From contig JBBKXQ010000139.1 in NCBI GenBank assembly GCA_037969565.1, positions 1 through 34,955 of the forward strand: DNA of 34,955 nucleotides, given 5' to 3'. The translations under genes and the position numbers were made by a program. This DNA comes from SZUA-35 sp037969565. Its GTDB lineage: Bacteria > Actinomycetota > Acidimicrobiia > Acidimicrobiales > SZUA-35. Shown piece by piece: positions 16,874-24,718 of this stretch (the stretch's first letter is position 1; the number at the start of each line of letters is the position of its first letter). The notes beneath the pieces were generated by a model. The model saw nothing but the letters and a program-made list of their open reading frames with translations. It was not told where the DNA came from and ran no database searches.

Positions 16874-16924
16874 GTTTGGTCGCTTCCGCGCTTCGTCCTC
16901 ACGGACAGGCAGAAATCCGGACGA

Positions 16925-17956
16925 TCAAGCGGCCACGGAAGCTTGTTCGATGGCGGCCGCCACGGCCTCGAGATAGTCGACCACCCGTGGCCCCCAACGA
17001 GAGGCGATGTCATCATCCATCTCGAACACGTTGCCATTCTGGACGGCCGCGATTCCATCCCACGCAGGTCGTGCGGCGACAGTTTCTGCATTCTCAGCGC
17101 AGCACTTCGTGTCGGCGAGGAAGATCAGATCGGGGTTGGCGGCAACGAGGAACTCGGCATTCAGCTGCGGATAGCCGAACGACTCCGACTCGTCGCCATC
17201 AGCCACGTTGACCAGTCCGAGCAGGGTGTACAGCTCGCCGAGGAAGGTCGACGAGTCGATGCTGTAGAGCGTCGGATCCAGCTCGTGGTAAAAGCTGAGC
17301 GGAGTTTCGGGCGTGGGTGTCGAGGCCACGAGGGCATCGATGCGGGTCTGCATCGACGACACGAGTTCTGCGGCTTCGGCGATGTGGTCGGTGATCGATC
17401 CCAGTTGCTCGATCTGGGTGTACGTGTCACTGATCGTGATCGCAGCCGGTCCATCCCAGAATTCGATACCGAGTTCGGTGAGTTGATCACCGAGGCCGTT
17501 GAAATCACCGCCGATGAGCACGAGATCGGGTTCGAACCCGACGATGGCTTCGACGTTTGGTTCGTAGGCCGAAAGGGTGTTGGGAAGCGAGGCCGTCTCG
17601 GCTGGATAGTTGGAGAACTCGTCGACGGCAACGAGCAGATCACCGGCACCAATGGCGTACATCATCTCGGTATGGGTCGGGCTCAAGGAAACGACACGCA
17701 ACCCTTCGGCTGCCGTCGAGTCATCGGCAACTTCGGATGTGGATGCCGTGGCCGAGTCCCCTGACGTGTCAGTGACTGAAGATGCGGTGGTTTCCGACGC
17801 TGCGCTGTCTGACAATTCAGAAGCATCGGTTGCGGAAGAACTTCCACAGGCCGCTGCCAATAGAGACAACACCGCCAGCAGGGACAACCCGGTGAGAAGT
17901 CCGATAGTGGGCCTTCTCGTACTTGTTCGGGTAAACGGATTCGTTCGGGTACGCAT
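16925..17956 (-). CDS. btuF: Cobalamin-binding lipoprotein of the ABC importer
   Basis: 343 aa extracytoplasmic substrate-binding lipoprotein with a TroA/BtuF-type fold. A basic start and hydrophobic core lead to the lipobox LAAAC, with the lipidated cysteine at residue 37. A Ser/Thr/Asp-rich tether follows. Family marks are RVVSLSPTHTEMMYAIGAGD, VDEFSNYPAE, NVEAIVGFEPDLVLIGG, and AWDGIAAVQNGNVFEMDDD near the end. The ATG at 17956 is chosen because GGAGGA lies 3 nt upstream. An in-frame GTG at 17983 precedes that site. A cobalamin riboswitch lies ~90 nt upstream, and a hairpin can hide the GGAGGA, so translation should fall when B12 is plentiful. Confidence 0.9.
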   Translation of the reverse strand: MRTRTNPFTRTSTRRPTIGLLTGLSLLAVLSLLAAACGSSSATDASELSDSAASETTASSVTDTSGDSATASTSEVADDSTAAEGLRVVSLSPTHTEMMYAIGAGDLLVAVDEFSNYPAETASLPNTLSAYEPNVEAIVGFEPDLVLIGGDFNGLGDQLTELGIEFWDGPAAITISDTYTQIEQLGSITDHIAEAAELVSSMQTRIDALVASTPTPETPLSFYHELDPTLYSIDSSTFLGELYTLLGLVNVADGDESESFGYPQLNAEFLVAANPDLIFLADTKCCAENAETVAARPAWDGIAAVQNGNVFEMDDDIASRWGPRVVDYLEAVAAAIEQASVAA

Positions 17957-17959
17957 GGT

Positions 17960-17980
17960 TCCTCCAGCGTGAGCGGAGGA
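17960..17980 (-). promoter_or_regulatory. Shine-Dalgarno-sequestering hairpin of btuF
   Basis: On the minus strand UCCUCC (17980-17975) pairs perfectly with the btuF ribosome-binding site GGAGGA (17965-17960) across a 9-nt loop, 3 nt before the ATG. This is what a translational expression platform of an OFF-type cobalamin riboswitch looks like. The 6-bp pairing is directly visible; riboswitch control of it is inferred. Confidence 0.6.
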
Positions 17981-18057
17981 CAAGATTCATTCCCAGCTCA
18001 CCGGAAACCCGGCGATCTGCGAGCTTCCCTTGCCTCGAGGGATGTAGTCGCGTCGTT

Positions 18058-18180
18058 GGAGCAGGCGACCGGGCTCGCCCCCGACCAGCCGGAGCTGACG
18101 GAGAACCACCGTTGCGGGACAGCCTCGGAATCTCACCGAACTTCGCTGCGTCCTACGACGGGCCGAACCCTATCTGCCAT
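18058..18180 (-). ncRNA. Cobalamin (B12) riboswitch
   Basis: The minus-strand leader of btuF contains the conserved cobalamin aptamer core in the right order. First is GAAGTTCGGTGAGATTCCGA (the GGTGA...TCC element, around 18144-18125). Then comes GCTGTCCCGCAACGGTGG (around 18123-18106). Finally GAGCCCGGTCGCCTGC (around 18076-18061) corresponds to the B12-box region. The 5' arm probably begins near GGCAGATAGGGTTCGGCC. Boundaries are approximate. It controls btuFCD, identifying the transporter's substrate as a corrinoid. Confidence 0.88.
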
Positions 18181-18285
18181 CGCGAGGTCTCTGTGCACCC
18201 TGTCTCTGTGCATCCTCGATCGCAGAAAGAACGACGGTCCGCCGTCGAGAGCGATACCAGGACCGAATGACCTAATCACCGGGCC
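18181..18285. other. Upstream part of the btuF/protease divergent region with an 11-bp direct repeat
   Basis: Between the riboswitch and the protease leader. GTCTCTGTGCA occurs twice with a 15-bp period (18187-18197 and 18202-18212), immediately upstream of the riboswitch. Promoters for both directions should lie here, but I cannot assign -35/-10 boxes with confidence. The repeat may be a regulator half-site pair or a chance duplication. Confidence 0.3.
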
Positions 18286-18298
18286 GTACGACCCAATC

Positions 18299-18445
18299 CA
18301 TCTTGGGGGGTCTGGGTCGATCTGCCCCAGGAGCCGATTACCCCTCAAGATGAGCTGGGAGGCAGGCCGACACCATCGGTAGCCCGGTCACCACCGGAGT
18401 CGTCCCGGGAGATCACGCGATCTCGAGGGTCCAATCCCTCGGACC
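18299..18445 (+). ncRNA. Structured 5' leader RNA of the protease/GGDEF-EAL operon, class unknown
   Basis: A 12-bp stem (18299-18310 with 18341-18352, one G-U pair) encloses a hairpin CTGGG/CCCAG (18312-18316 with 18326-18330). Further down are GAGATC/GATCTC with a 4-nt loop (18409-18424) and CGAGGG/CCCTCG (18424-18441). The last competes with an alternative GGTCC/GGACC pairing (18428-18432 with 18441-18445). This ends just before the ribosome-binding site AGGAAG at 18448. The G-U pair favours a plus-strand RNA. It matches no riboswitch class I know. Confidence 0.45.
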
Positions 18446-18458
18446 GCAGGAAGCCCCG

Positions 18459-19808
18459 ATGTTCGCCAAGAAGGCCGCAACCCGTATCACCGGCAGCATC
18501 GTCGTGCTGACACTCGTGCTCGGCTCCGTGACATCGGCGTCGGCAGCCAGATCGGACGACAACAGGGATTCAGCGGCGAATCGAACGACGAGCATGACCG
18601 ACGTCGTCCATCAGATCGGGGCTGATCGTTTCTGGGCCGCTGGCTTCGACGGTGAGGGCGTGGATGTCGCCCTCATCGACACCGGCATCGCTCCCGTCGA
18701 GGCGCTGTCCGGACCCGACAAGGTCGTCAATGGTCCGGATCTCTCGTTCGACGGTGGAATGGACGAACTCGCCGGGCTCGATGGCTACGGACACGGAACG
18801 CACATCGCAGGCATCATTGCCGGTCACACCCCAGGGGCCGACCCGTTGGCCCCGAGCGAGGGCGACTTTCTCGGTGTCGCCCCCGGCGCTCGAATCGTCA
18901 ACGTCAAGGTCGGCGACCACGCCGGCGCTGTCGATGTTTCCCAGGTCATCGCAGCGATCGATTGGGTCGTTCAGAATCGCCGCTCCGGGGACCTCGACAT
19001 TCGGGTTCTCAATCTCTCCTACAACACATCGAGCCTTCAGGATTCCGAGATCGACCCACTGTCGTTCGCGATCGACAACGCCTGGAACCATGGCATCGTC
19101 GTCGTGGTTGCGGCGGGCAACGAGGGCAGGGGCGCCCACCGGCTGGCCAATCCGGCCACCAATCCCAGAATCATTGCCGTGTCGTCCTCCCGGGTTCGTC
19201 GCAACTCGAAGGAATCGAAAGCCTGGACGATTCCGTCATGGGCACCGTCGGGTGACGGCGTACGCAACCCGGATCTGCTTGCCCCCGGTCTCTCCATCGC
19301 CAGCCTCCGCGTACCCGGAGGGCGACTGGACAACGAGAATCCAACGGCCGTGACCGGCGCAGACAGTGAGCTCTTCCTCGGGTCGGGTACGTCTCAGTCA
19401 ACCGCGATTGTCAGCGGCGCTGCGGCCCTGCTGATCGACCAACGACCCGAACTCTCTCCCGACGAAGTCAAGGCGATCCTGCAAGCCAGTGCCCACGACC
19501 TCGGTCGCAAGGAGGCGGTTCAAGGATCGGGTGGGCTCGACCTCGGGGCGGCGCTCGGCTTGCCCACACCGACCGAGCTCCAGGCTCCGCATCGGGCGAC
19601 GGGTCTCGGGTCGCTGGAAGCGGCCAGAGGCGACGACCATGTCTCGGTCGACGGCGTCGAGGTGGTCGGTGAATACACGGTCATGGGTGCCGAATGGGAT
19701 CCGATCACCTGGTCGGGCACCTCCTGGTCGGGCACCTCCTGGTCGGGCACCTCCTGGTCGGGCACCTCATGGTCGGGCACCTCCTGGTCCGGGTTGAGTT
19801 GGCGATGA
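18459..19808 (+). CDS. Secreted S8 (subtilisin-like) serine protease with C-terminal WSGTS repeats
   Basis: 449 aa exported protease. A signal peptide (hydrophobic core about 11-25, cleavage near SASAA) is followed almost directly by the catalytic domain, with no I9-type propeptide. The triad is intact: D74 (VALIDTGI), H115 (GYGHGTHIAGI) and S312 (GSGTSQSTAIVSG), with oxyanion N221 (VAAGN). After the domain ends (~380) comes a short linker. The tail consists of five WSGTS pentapeptides and one diverged copy (residues 418-447). Such tails are known on actinobacterial S8 proteases, but their role is unclear; wall attachment or sorting is possible. AGGAAG lies 5 nt before the ATG. The stop overlaps the GGDEF-EAL start, so the two are co-translated. 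Confidence 0.93.
   Translation: MFAKKAATRITGSIVVLTLVLGSVTSASAARSDDNRDSAANRTTSMTDVVHQIGADRFWAAGFDGEGVDVALIDTGIAPVEALSGPDKVVNGPDLSFDGGMDELAGLDGYGHGTHIAGIIAGHTPGADPLAPSEGDFLGVAPGARIVNVKVGDHAGAVDVSQVIAAIDWVVQNRRSGDLDIRVLNLSYNTSSLQDSEIDPLSFAIDNAWNHGIVVVVAAGNEGRGAHRLANPATNPRIIAVSSSRVRRNSKESKAWTIPSWAPSGDGVRNPDLLAPGLSIASLRVPGGRLDNENPTAVTGADSELFLGSGTSQSTAIVSGAAALLIDQRPELSPDEVKAILQASAHDLGRKEAVQGSGGLDLGAALGLPTPTELQAPHRATGLGSLEAARGDDHVSVDGVEVVGEYTVMGAEWDPITWSGTSWSGTSWSGTSWSGTSWSGTSWSGLSWR
19710..19799 (+). repeat. 15-bp tandem repeat encoding WSGTS
   Basis: Six 15-bp units in frame at the 3' end of the protease gene, consensus TGGTCGGGCACCTCC. Copies 1-3 and 5 are identical, copy 4 differs by one base, and copy 6 is diverged. 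Near-identity at silent positions suggests recent expansion by slippage or recombination and possible copy-number variation between strains. Confidence 0.9.
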
Positions 19809-22330
19809 GTGAACCAACAGACCAGACCATGGTTCGAATGGGCGTCAGCCGCTTGACCTCACACTCCCGTGTCGCGATCTTCGCCATCGTCCTCTGCGGC
19901 CTCGGCGCCAACTTCCTGCTCATCACACCGGAGGCGATGACGATTCCCGAACGGGCATGGGGACTGCCGTTCCTGGGCCTCATCGCCGCCTTCGCCGTTT
20001 CCGAATCGGCCGCACTTCACATCGAGGTCCGCAAACAGACTCAGTCGATTTCGCTCAGCTCCATACCGATGGTTTTCGGCTTGTTGTTCACGAGCCCGGT
20101 GCTGATGGTTGCCTCGTTCCTTCTGGGATCGGCGCCGGCCATGCTCTGGATCCGTCGATCGCATCCGTTGAAGACGATCTGGAATCTCAGCCTCTTCTTC
20201 GCTCAGGCCAGCCTGGCGGCACTGATCGTTCGATCGATACTCGGACTGGAATTGCCGTCCGCTCCTGCCGAGTGGCTGGTCGTGCTGATGGCCGTGTTGG
20301 CCTCGGAGTTGCTCAGCTCGATCGCCGTTCCCCTGGTCATCATGGCCTTCGATCCCGAGCAGCGCCCGGAGATGCTGCCGCACGTTGCTCGCTACCAGGT
20401 GATGGCGGCCGTCGCCGGCTCGTTCGCCCTCATCACGGCCGTTGCGGCACTGGCCAACCCGGCGATGATCGCTTTCGCGATTCTCCCGCTTCTCAGCCTT
20501 GGCGGGCTCGTCCAGATGTACGGCCGACTCGGCCAGCGCTACGCCGATCTGGAGCAGCTCCACCATTTCACGAGGGCGCTCAACGACGGATCGGAGAACG
20601 GAACCGTCGACACGGGCCTGACGGAGATGGTGCGCATCATGCGGTCCCTGAATGCCGGTCTCCTGAATTGTGACCACGCAAGCAGCAATGCTTGGCTACG
20701 AGTCTCCAGAGATTCGATTCTTTCTGACCGGGACCCTGATGTTGTCAGCCGTCTCCTACCTCCCCTGCTCGACGCCGATCGAGTCGTCCGAATCAATCGC
20801 GACGATCTCCGTGCCGGAGCGATTGCCCTACTCGACCATCTGGACGCCAACGAGCTTCTCGCCCTTCCCGTGCTTCGCGAAATCGAGCAGTCTGCGGTGC
20901 TCTACATCTCGGATCGTCTCGGGATGAAACGTCGTTTCAACGATGCCGAAGTGAGCCTGTTCGGATCACTCGCCGGAACCTTGAGCACCCGACTGTCGAA
21001 CGATCACCTCGTCACCAAACTCGAGACACAGGCCCTTCAAGACTCGCTGACTGGCCTCCCCAACCGGCTCACGTTCGAGATTGAACTCGCGAACCAACTG
21101 AGCCGGAAAGGTCAGAATGGTGTCGTCGTCATGCTCGACCTCGACCGGTTCAAGGACATCAACGACTCGCTCGGTCACGACGTCGGCGACCAACTCCTGA
21201 TCGAGGTGGCCGCTCGCTTGCAACGCTTCTCCCGCCCCGAGGACTTGGTCGCTCGATTCGGCGGCGACGAATTCGCCCTGGTCCTGACGCGCCAGAATGA
21301 CGACACCGACGCCGACTTCGATCGCCGGCTGAGAATCCTCCACAAACAGCTGACGAATCAGGTTCAGCTCGAAGGAATCATGTTCGAGATCGGAGCCAGT
21401 ATCGGAGCCGTCAGCTGGCCCGACCACGGCCAGGATGCCGGCTCTCTCATTCGGCAGGCCGATGTGGCCATGTACCTCGCCAAGCGGAATCAATCCGGCA
21501 TTGCGTGGTACAGCCCGGATCTCGACATGGACGCCCCCCGGCGCCTGAACCTGTCCATGGCCGTTCGTGCCGCGCTCGAGAGCAGCGACATCGACGTGTA
21601 CCTCCAACCAAAAGTCTCGACGGTGGACGGAAGCATCACCGGCGCCGAGGCCCTCGCCCGCTGGACGCACCCGGTATACGGGTCGATCGGGCCTGACGAA
21701 TTCGTTCCCCTCATCACCCAGTCGGGCCTCATCGGAGACCTGACCAGGTTCGTCATCCGCCAATCGATTCTCTCGGCGGTTGAACTCCGCTCGAACGGCT
21801 TGTCGATCCCCATCGCTGTCAACCTCACGCCTCGAGATCTCCTCGATCCAACCCTCCCCGGCGACCTCGAGCGCATGCTCGACGAAGCCGATCTACCAGG
21901 CGAGGCCTTGATGGTGGAAATCACCGAAGATGCAATGATCGTGGACATCGACACCGGCATCACCGTCCTCAATCACATTCGATCCCTCGGCATTCGGGTC
22001 GCCATCGATGACTTCGGAACCGGCTACTCGTCGCTGCAACATCTCCATCGGTTGCCCGTCGACCAGCTCAAGATCGACCGCAGTTTCATCAACCGCCTCA
22101 TGGTCGACGACAACGCCAAGGCCATCGTTCGAGCGTCGATCGGTTTGGCCCGAGACCTCGGACTGTCGACCGTGGCCGAGGGTGTCGAGAACGAACGCAC
22201 ACTCGGGTTCCTCAGCAGCCTCGGTTGCCAGGAGGTGCAGGGTTATCTCGTTGGTCGGCCGATGCCGAGAAAAGACTTCCCCAACTGGATTCGCGACTGG
22301 AAACAAGAGGGCCTGTCCCGCATCTCGTGA
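19805..22330 (+). CDS. Membrane GGDEF-EAL c-di-GMP signalling protein
   Basis: 841 aa. The N-terminal ~240 residues form about eight membrane helices resembling a MASE-type sensor. A GAF-like region follows (about 250-400, ending QSAVLYISDRLG...LFGSLAGTLS). The diguanylate cyclase domain keeps GGDEF (486-490) and an intact inhibitory I-site R-P-E-D (477-480) at the canonical 5-residue spacing. The phosphodiesterase domain keeps EAL (615-617), NLTPRDL, EITEDAM, DDFGTG (735-740), K756 (LKID), AEGVE and QGYLVGRP. Both halves look catalytically competent; the net direction cannot be read. The ATG overlaps the protease stop as ATGA, indicating translational coupling. Longer open frames upstream only read the protease repeat out of frame. 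Confidence 0.95.
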   Translation: MSEPTDQTMVRMGVSRLTSHSRVAIFAIVLCGLGANFLLITPEAMTIPERAWGLPFLGLIAAFAVSESAALHIEVRKQTQSISLSSIPMVFGLLFTSPVLMVASFLLGSAPAMLWIRRSHPLKTIWNLSLFFAQASLAALIVRSILGLELPSAPAEWLVVLMAVLASELLSSIAVPLVIMAFDPEQRPEMLPHVARYQVMAAVAGSFALITAVAALANPAMIAFAILPLLSLGGLVQMYGRLGQRYADLEQLHHFTRALNDGSENGTVDTGLTEMVRIMRSLNAGLLNCDHASSNAWLRVSRDSILSDRDPDVVSRLLPPLLDADRVVRINRDDLRAGAIALLDHLDANELLALPVLREIEQSAVLYISDRLGMKRRFNDAEVSLFGSLAGTLSTRLSNDHLVTKLETQALQDSLTGLPNRLTFEIELANQLSRKGQNGVVVMLDLDRFKDINDSLGHDVGDQLLIEVAARLQRFSRPEDLVARFGGDEFALVLTRQNDDTDADFDRRLRILHKQLTNQVQLEGIMFEIGASIGAVSWPDHGQDAGSLIRQADVAMYLAKRNQSGIAWYSPDLDMDAPRRLNLSMAVRAALESSDIDVYLQPKVSTVDGSITGAEALARWTHPVYGSIGPDEFVPLITQSGLIGDLTRFVIRQSILSAVELRSNGLSIPIAVNLTPRDLLDPTLPGDLERMLDEADLPGEALMVEITEDAMIVDIDTGITVLNHIRSLGIRVAIDDFGTGYSSLQHLHRLPVDQLKIDRSFINRLMVDDNAKAIVRASIGLARDLGLSTVAEGVENERTLGFLSSLGCQEVQGYLVGRPMPRKDFPNWIRDWKQEGLSRIS

Positions 22331-22339
22331 TTCCGACCT

Positions 22340-22353
22340 GGCGGTGACCCGCC
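22340..22353 (+). terminator. Weak hairpin after the GGDEF-EAL gene
   Basis: GGCGG and CCGCC pair across a TGAC loop, 10 bp after the stop codon and before the convergent AAA ATPase gene. There is no T-tract. It is a plausible but weak transcription end. Confidence 0.25.
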
Positions 22354-22374
22354 CGTCAGTCGAGTAATGCCCCG

Positions 22375-23337
22375 TCAGTCGAGCAACGCGACGGCTTCCT
22401 TGAAGTCTTCCGGCGTGAGGGCCATCACGGATGCTCGATCGAGCGACGTGACGTGGCGGCTGTCGCCGAGTCGCACGGCCTGACGGTTGAGGGCCTGTTC
22501 GAACAGTGTGCGGGCGTAGCGGGCGTTGCCGAACCCGTCGTTTCGTGCGACCGATTCGAAGACCGCGGCCAGCGTGGCGCCGCACCCTGGCCCGAGGTCG
22601 TAGTCGGCGTCGCGGGCGAGCTTCTGCACGATCTGGACGAGCTCGTCGGTGGTGTAGTCGGGGAACACGATCTCGCGAGAGAAGCGGGATCTCAAACCGG
22701 GGTTCGAAGCCAGAAAGCTCGCCATCAGCTTGGGGTATCCGGCGACGACGACAACGAGCCGTTCGCGGTGATCCTCCATGCGTTTGATCAGCGTCTCGAC
22801 CGCCTCGGCCCCGAAGTCGTTACCTCGCATCAGACCCTGCGGAGTGAGCGAGTAGGCCTCGTCGATGAAGAGGACGCCGTCGAGCGCCTTCTTGACCGCC
22901 TTGTTGGTTTTCGATGCCGTGTGGCCAACGAACTCGCCAACCAATCCGGCTCGATCAACCTCGACGAGATGGCCCTTGTCGAGCAATCCGATCGAGCCAT
23001 ACATCTCGGCGAGCAGTCGGGCAACCGTGGTTTTCCCCGTTCCCGGGTTGCCCAGGAACACCAGATGTTGGCTGGTGGGAACGCCGGCGAGTCCGTGCTC
23101 TTTGCGCCTCGCCTGCACTTCGAGAAAGACCAGCTGGGATCGAATCTGTTCCTTCACCGAGTCGAGACCGACGAGGGCGTCGAGATCGGCCCGGATCTCG
23201 TCGAGCGTGCGAATCGCTTTTTGATTTTCGCGTTCCATTCGCTCGCGTCGGATTTCGAGACCGCGATCAGCCAACTGCTTGGCCTGAATCGTGGCCTCAC
23301 GGAGCCGCTGGGAAAGACCTTCGGGTCGCCGAACCAT
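22375..23337 (-). CDS. AAA+ ATPase of the CbbX/SpoVK/EccA type
   Basis: 320 aa AAA+ protein. A basic, probably coiled-coil N-terminus (1-50) precedes the ATPase module: LVGLDSVKEQIRSQ, Walker A GNPGTGKTT (96-104), Walker B VLFIDEAYSL (D159, E160), VVVVAGYPKLM with a pore-type segment, and the arginine-finger region NPGLRSRFSREIVFPDYT. A lid domain follows (NARYARTLFEQALNRQAVRL). The family includes the Rubisco activase CbbX, sporulation SpoVK and the type VII secretion chaperone EccA. No Rubisco or ESX genes are present here, so the client is unknown. It lies 50 bp downstream of the WS/DGAT gene. A 13-bp direct repeat with a 19-bp period spans its stop codon. Confidence 0.9.
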   Translation of the reverse strand: MVRRPEGLSQRLREATIQAKQLADRGLEIRRERMERENQKAIRTLDEIRADLDALVGLDSVKEQIRSQLVFLEVQARRKEHGLAGVPTSQHLVFLGNPGTGKTTVARLLAEMYGSIGLLDKGHLVEVDRAGLVGEFVGHTASKTNKAVKKALDGVLFIDEAYSLTPQGLMRGNDFGAEAVETLIKRMEDHRERLVVVVAGYPKLMASFLASNPGLRSRFSREIVFPDYTTDELVQIVQKLARDADYDLGPGCGATLAAVFESVARNDGFGNARYARTLFEQALNRQAVRLGDSRHVTSLDRASVMALTPEDFKEAVALLD

Positions 23338-23387
23338 GTCGCGACGCTACCGGCGTGGGTCCGGGCCGATGGAGCGGGCTGTGTCGC

Positions 23388-24707
23388 TCATCGGAGCAAC
23401 TCGGCCGCTCGTTCGATACCTGCGGCCAATGCCTCGACTTCGAGACCGGCGTCGAGGTCGCCGCTGACGCCGAAGTAGAAGGAGTCGCAATAGCTCATGA
23501 CGCCGACGCTGATCCTCACCTTCGCGACCAACGGAATTGCGGGGAAGATCTCGACCATGTCCTTGCCGAGAAGCGTGATGGTGTTCTTTGGTCCAGGGGA
23601 ATTGACGATCACGGTTTCGATGTTCTTCAAGCTCACACCGGCCCGGGTTGCGGTGCGCAGCCCCAACGCGCAAAGCGTTGGCGAGGCAAGTCCTTTGAGG
23701 GACGACAACGTGGCCCCCGCAACGGCCTTGTGGTTCGAGGACAGGCCGGTCGTCTGTCCGCTGAGGCTGAGAATGGCCTGGTCGAGGTTCGCTTCGCCCA
23801 CCGGAAGTTGGGCTTCGAGCGCACTCATCTCGTTGGTGAAGCTGTCACCGGTGGCCACGGCCAGTGGCACCAGAGTGCGGAGCGACGCGGGAACCGGCTG
23901 CTTGCTCTCGATCAGCATGCTTCGGTAGCCGGCCGAGGCGAGTCCGAGCACCACGTCGTTGGTTGCGACGCCCAATCGGTCGCGGGTGGCCCGCACGTCG
24001 TCGAAGCTGACCGTGGCCGGGCTCCATCGTCGATGGGGACCGGCGGCGCCGACGAGGCCGGGCTCATCCCGACGAGCACTCAGCACGCCGATCGTGCGCC
24101 GAATCGGTTTGCCGATGAATCGTCGGACCAGTCTCATCTGTTGAACCGGATCGAACATCAAATCCACCGCCGCCTGGCCGAGAAGGTGCGAATCGGCCGG
24201 AAGCGGATCCGGCTTCCAACGTTCACTGGCCCGCCGGGAGCCTCGTACCTGGTCGATGATGAGACCCAGCGGATCGGTTCCGCTGACACCGTCGATCATG
24301 CTGTGGTGGGCCTTCGAAACAATGGCCCACTGGCCGTCGGGGAGCCCGCTCACCATCCACAGTTCCCAGAGGGGCTTCCCGCGGTCGAGACGTTGGGAGA
24401 GCAGTCGACCGATGAGGTTCTGGAGCGACGCACGTCCACCACCGGCCGGCAGCCCAGTATGGCGAATGTGGTAGTCGAGATTGAAGTGTGGATCATCGAT
24501 CCAGACTGGCCGCTCGATGTGAAGTGGCACGTCGATGACTCGCTGACGGAGGCGAGGCACCAAAGGAACCCGCTGCGCAACTCGGCTGACGATGTCGGAA
24601 TGGCTGGGCTCGGGGCCCTCGAAGATGCCAACGGTGACGTTGTGCATCGCGCTGACCTGGTCTTCGAGATGAAGAAAAGCAGCGTCGTCGGCGGTGAGTC
24701 GTTCCAT
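23388..24707 (-). CDS. WS/DGAT family O-acyltransferase
   Basis: 439 aa wax ester synthase/acyl-CoA:diacylglycerol acyltransferase, which makes storage triacylglycerol or wax esters at the inner membrane. The catalytic HHxxxDG motif is intact at 134-140 (AHHSMIDGVSG). Other marks are the N-terminal DAAFLHLED, the PLWELWMVSGL segment just before the active site, and the C-terminal NSPGP motif (usually NVPGP). Length is near the usual ~460 aa. It starts 11 bp after the patatin gene, so the two form an operon linking lipid hydrolysis and re-esterification. The region before the ATG is AG-rich (GAGAGAG). Confidence 0.92.
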   Translation of the reverse strand: MERLTADDAAFLHLEDQVSAMHNVTVGIFEGPEPSHSDIVSRVAQRVPLVPRLRQRVIDVPLHIERPVWIDDPHFNLDYHIRHTGLPAGGGRASLQNLIGRLLSQRLDRGKPLWELWMVSGLPDGQWAIVSKAHHSMIDGVSGTDPLGLIIDQVRGSRRASERWKPDPLPADSHLLGQAAVDLMFDPVQQMRLVRRFIGKPIRRTIGVLSARRDEPGLVGAAGPHRRWSPATVSFDDVRATRDRLGVATNDVVLGLASAGYRSMLIESKQPVPASLRTLVPLAVATGDSFTNEMSALEAQLPVGEANLDQAILSLSGQTTGLSSNHKAVAGATLSSLKGLASPTLCALGLRTATRAGVSLKNIETVIVNSPGPKNTITLLGKDMVEIFPAIPLVAKVRISVGVMSYCDSFYFGVSGDLDAGLEVEALAAGIERAAELLR

Positions 24708-24718
24708 CGGGATCTCTC

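Noticed and set aside
15797..17764. 655-codon open frame on the plus strand
   Set aside because: It is antisense to btuC and btuF, both with complete motif sets. Its product is His/Asp/Arg-rich with no family marks, typical of a GC-rich shadow frame.
18352..18396. Possible c-di-GMP (GEMM) riboswitch upstream of the protease, because GGTAGCCCGGTCACC resembles its 3' half
   Set aside because: The diagnostic 5' half (GCAAACC and GACGCAAAGCC elements) is not present, so only an unassigned structured leader is reported.
19694..19804. GGDEF-EAL protein starting upstream with VGHLL repeats
   Set aside because: The repeats are the protease WSGTS array read out of frame. The ATG at 19805, overlapping the stop, is the natural start.
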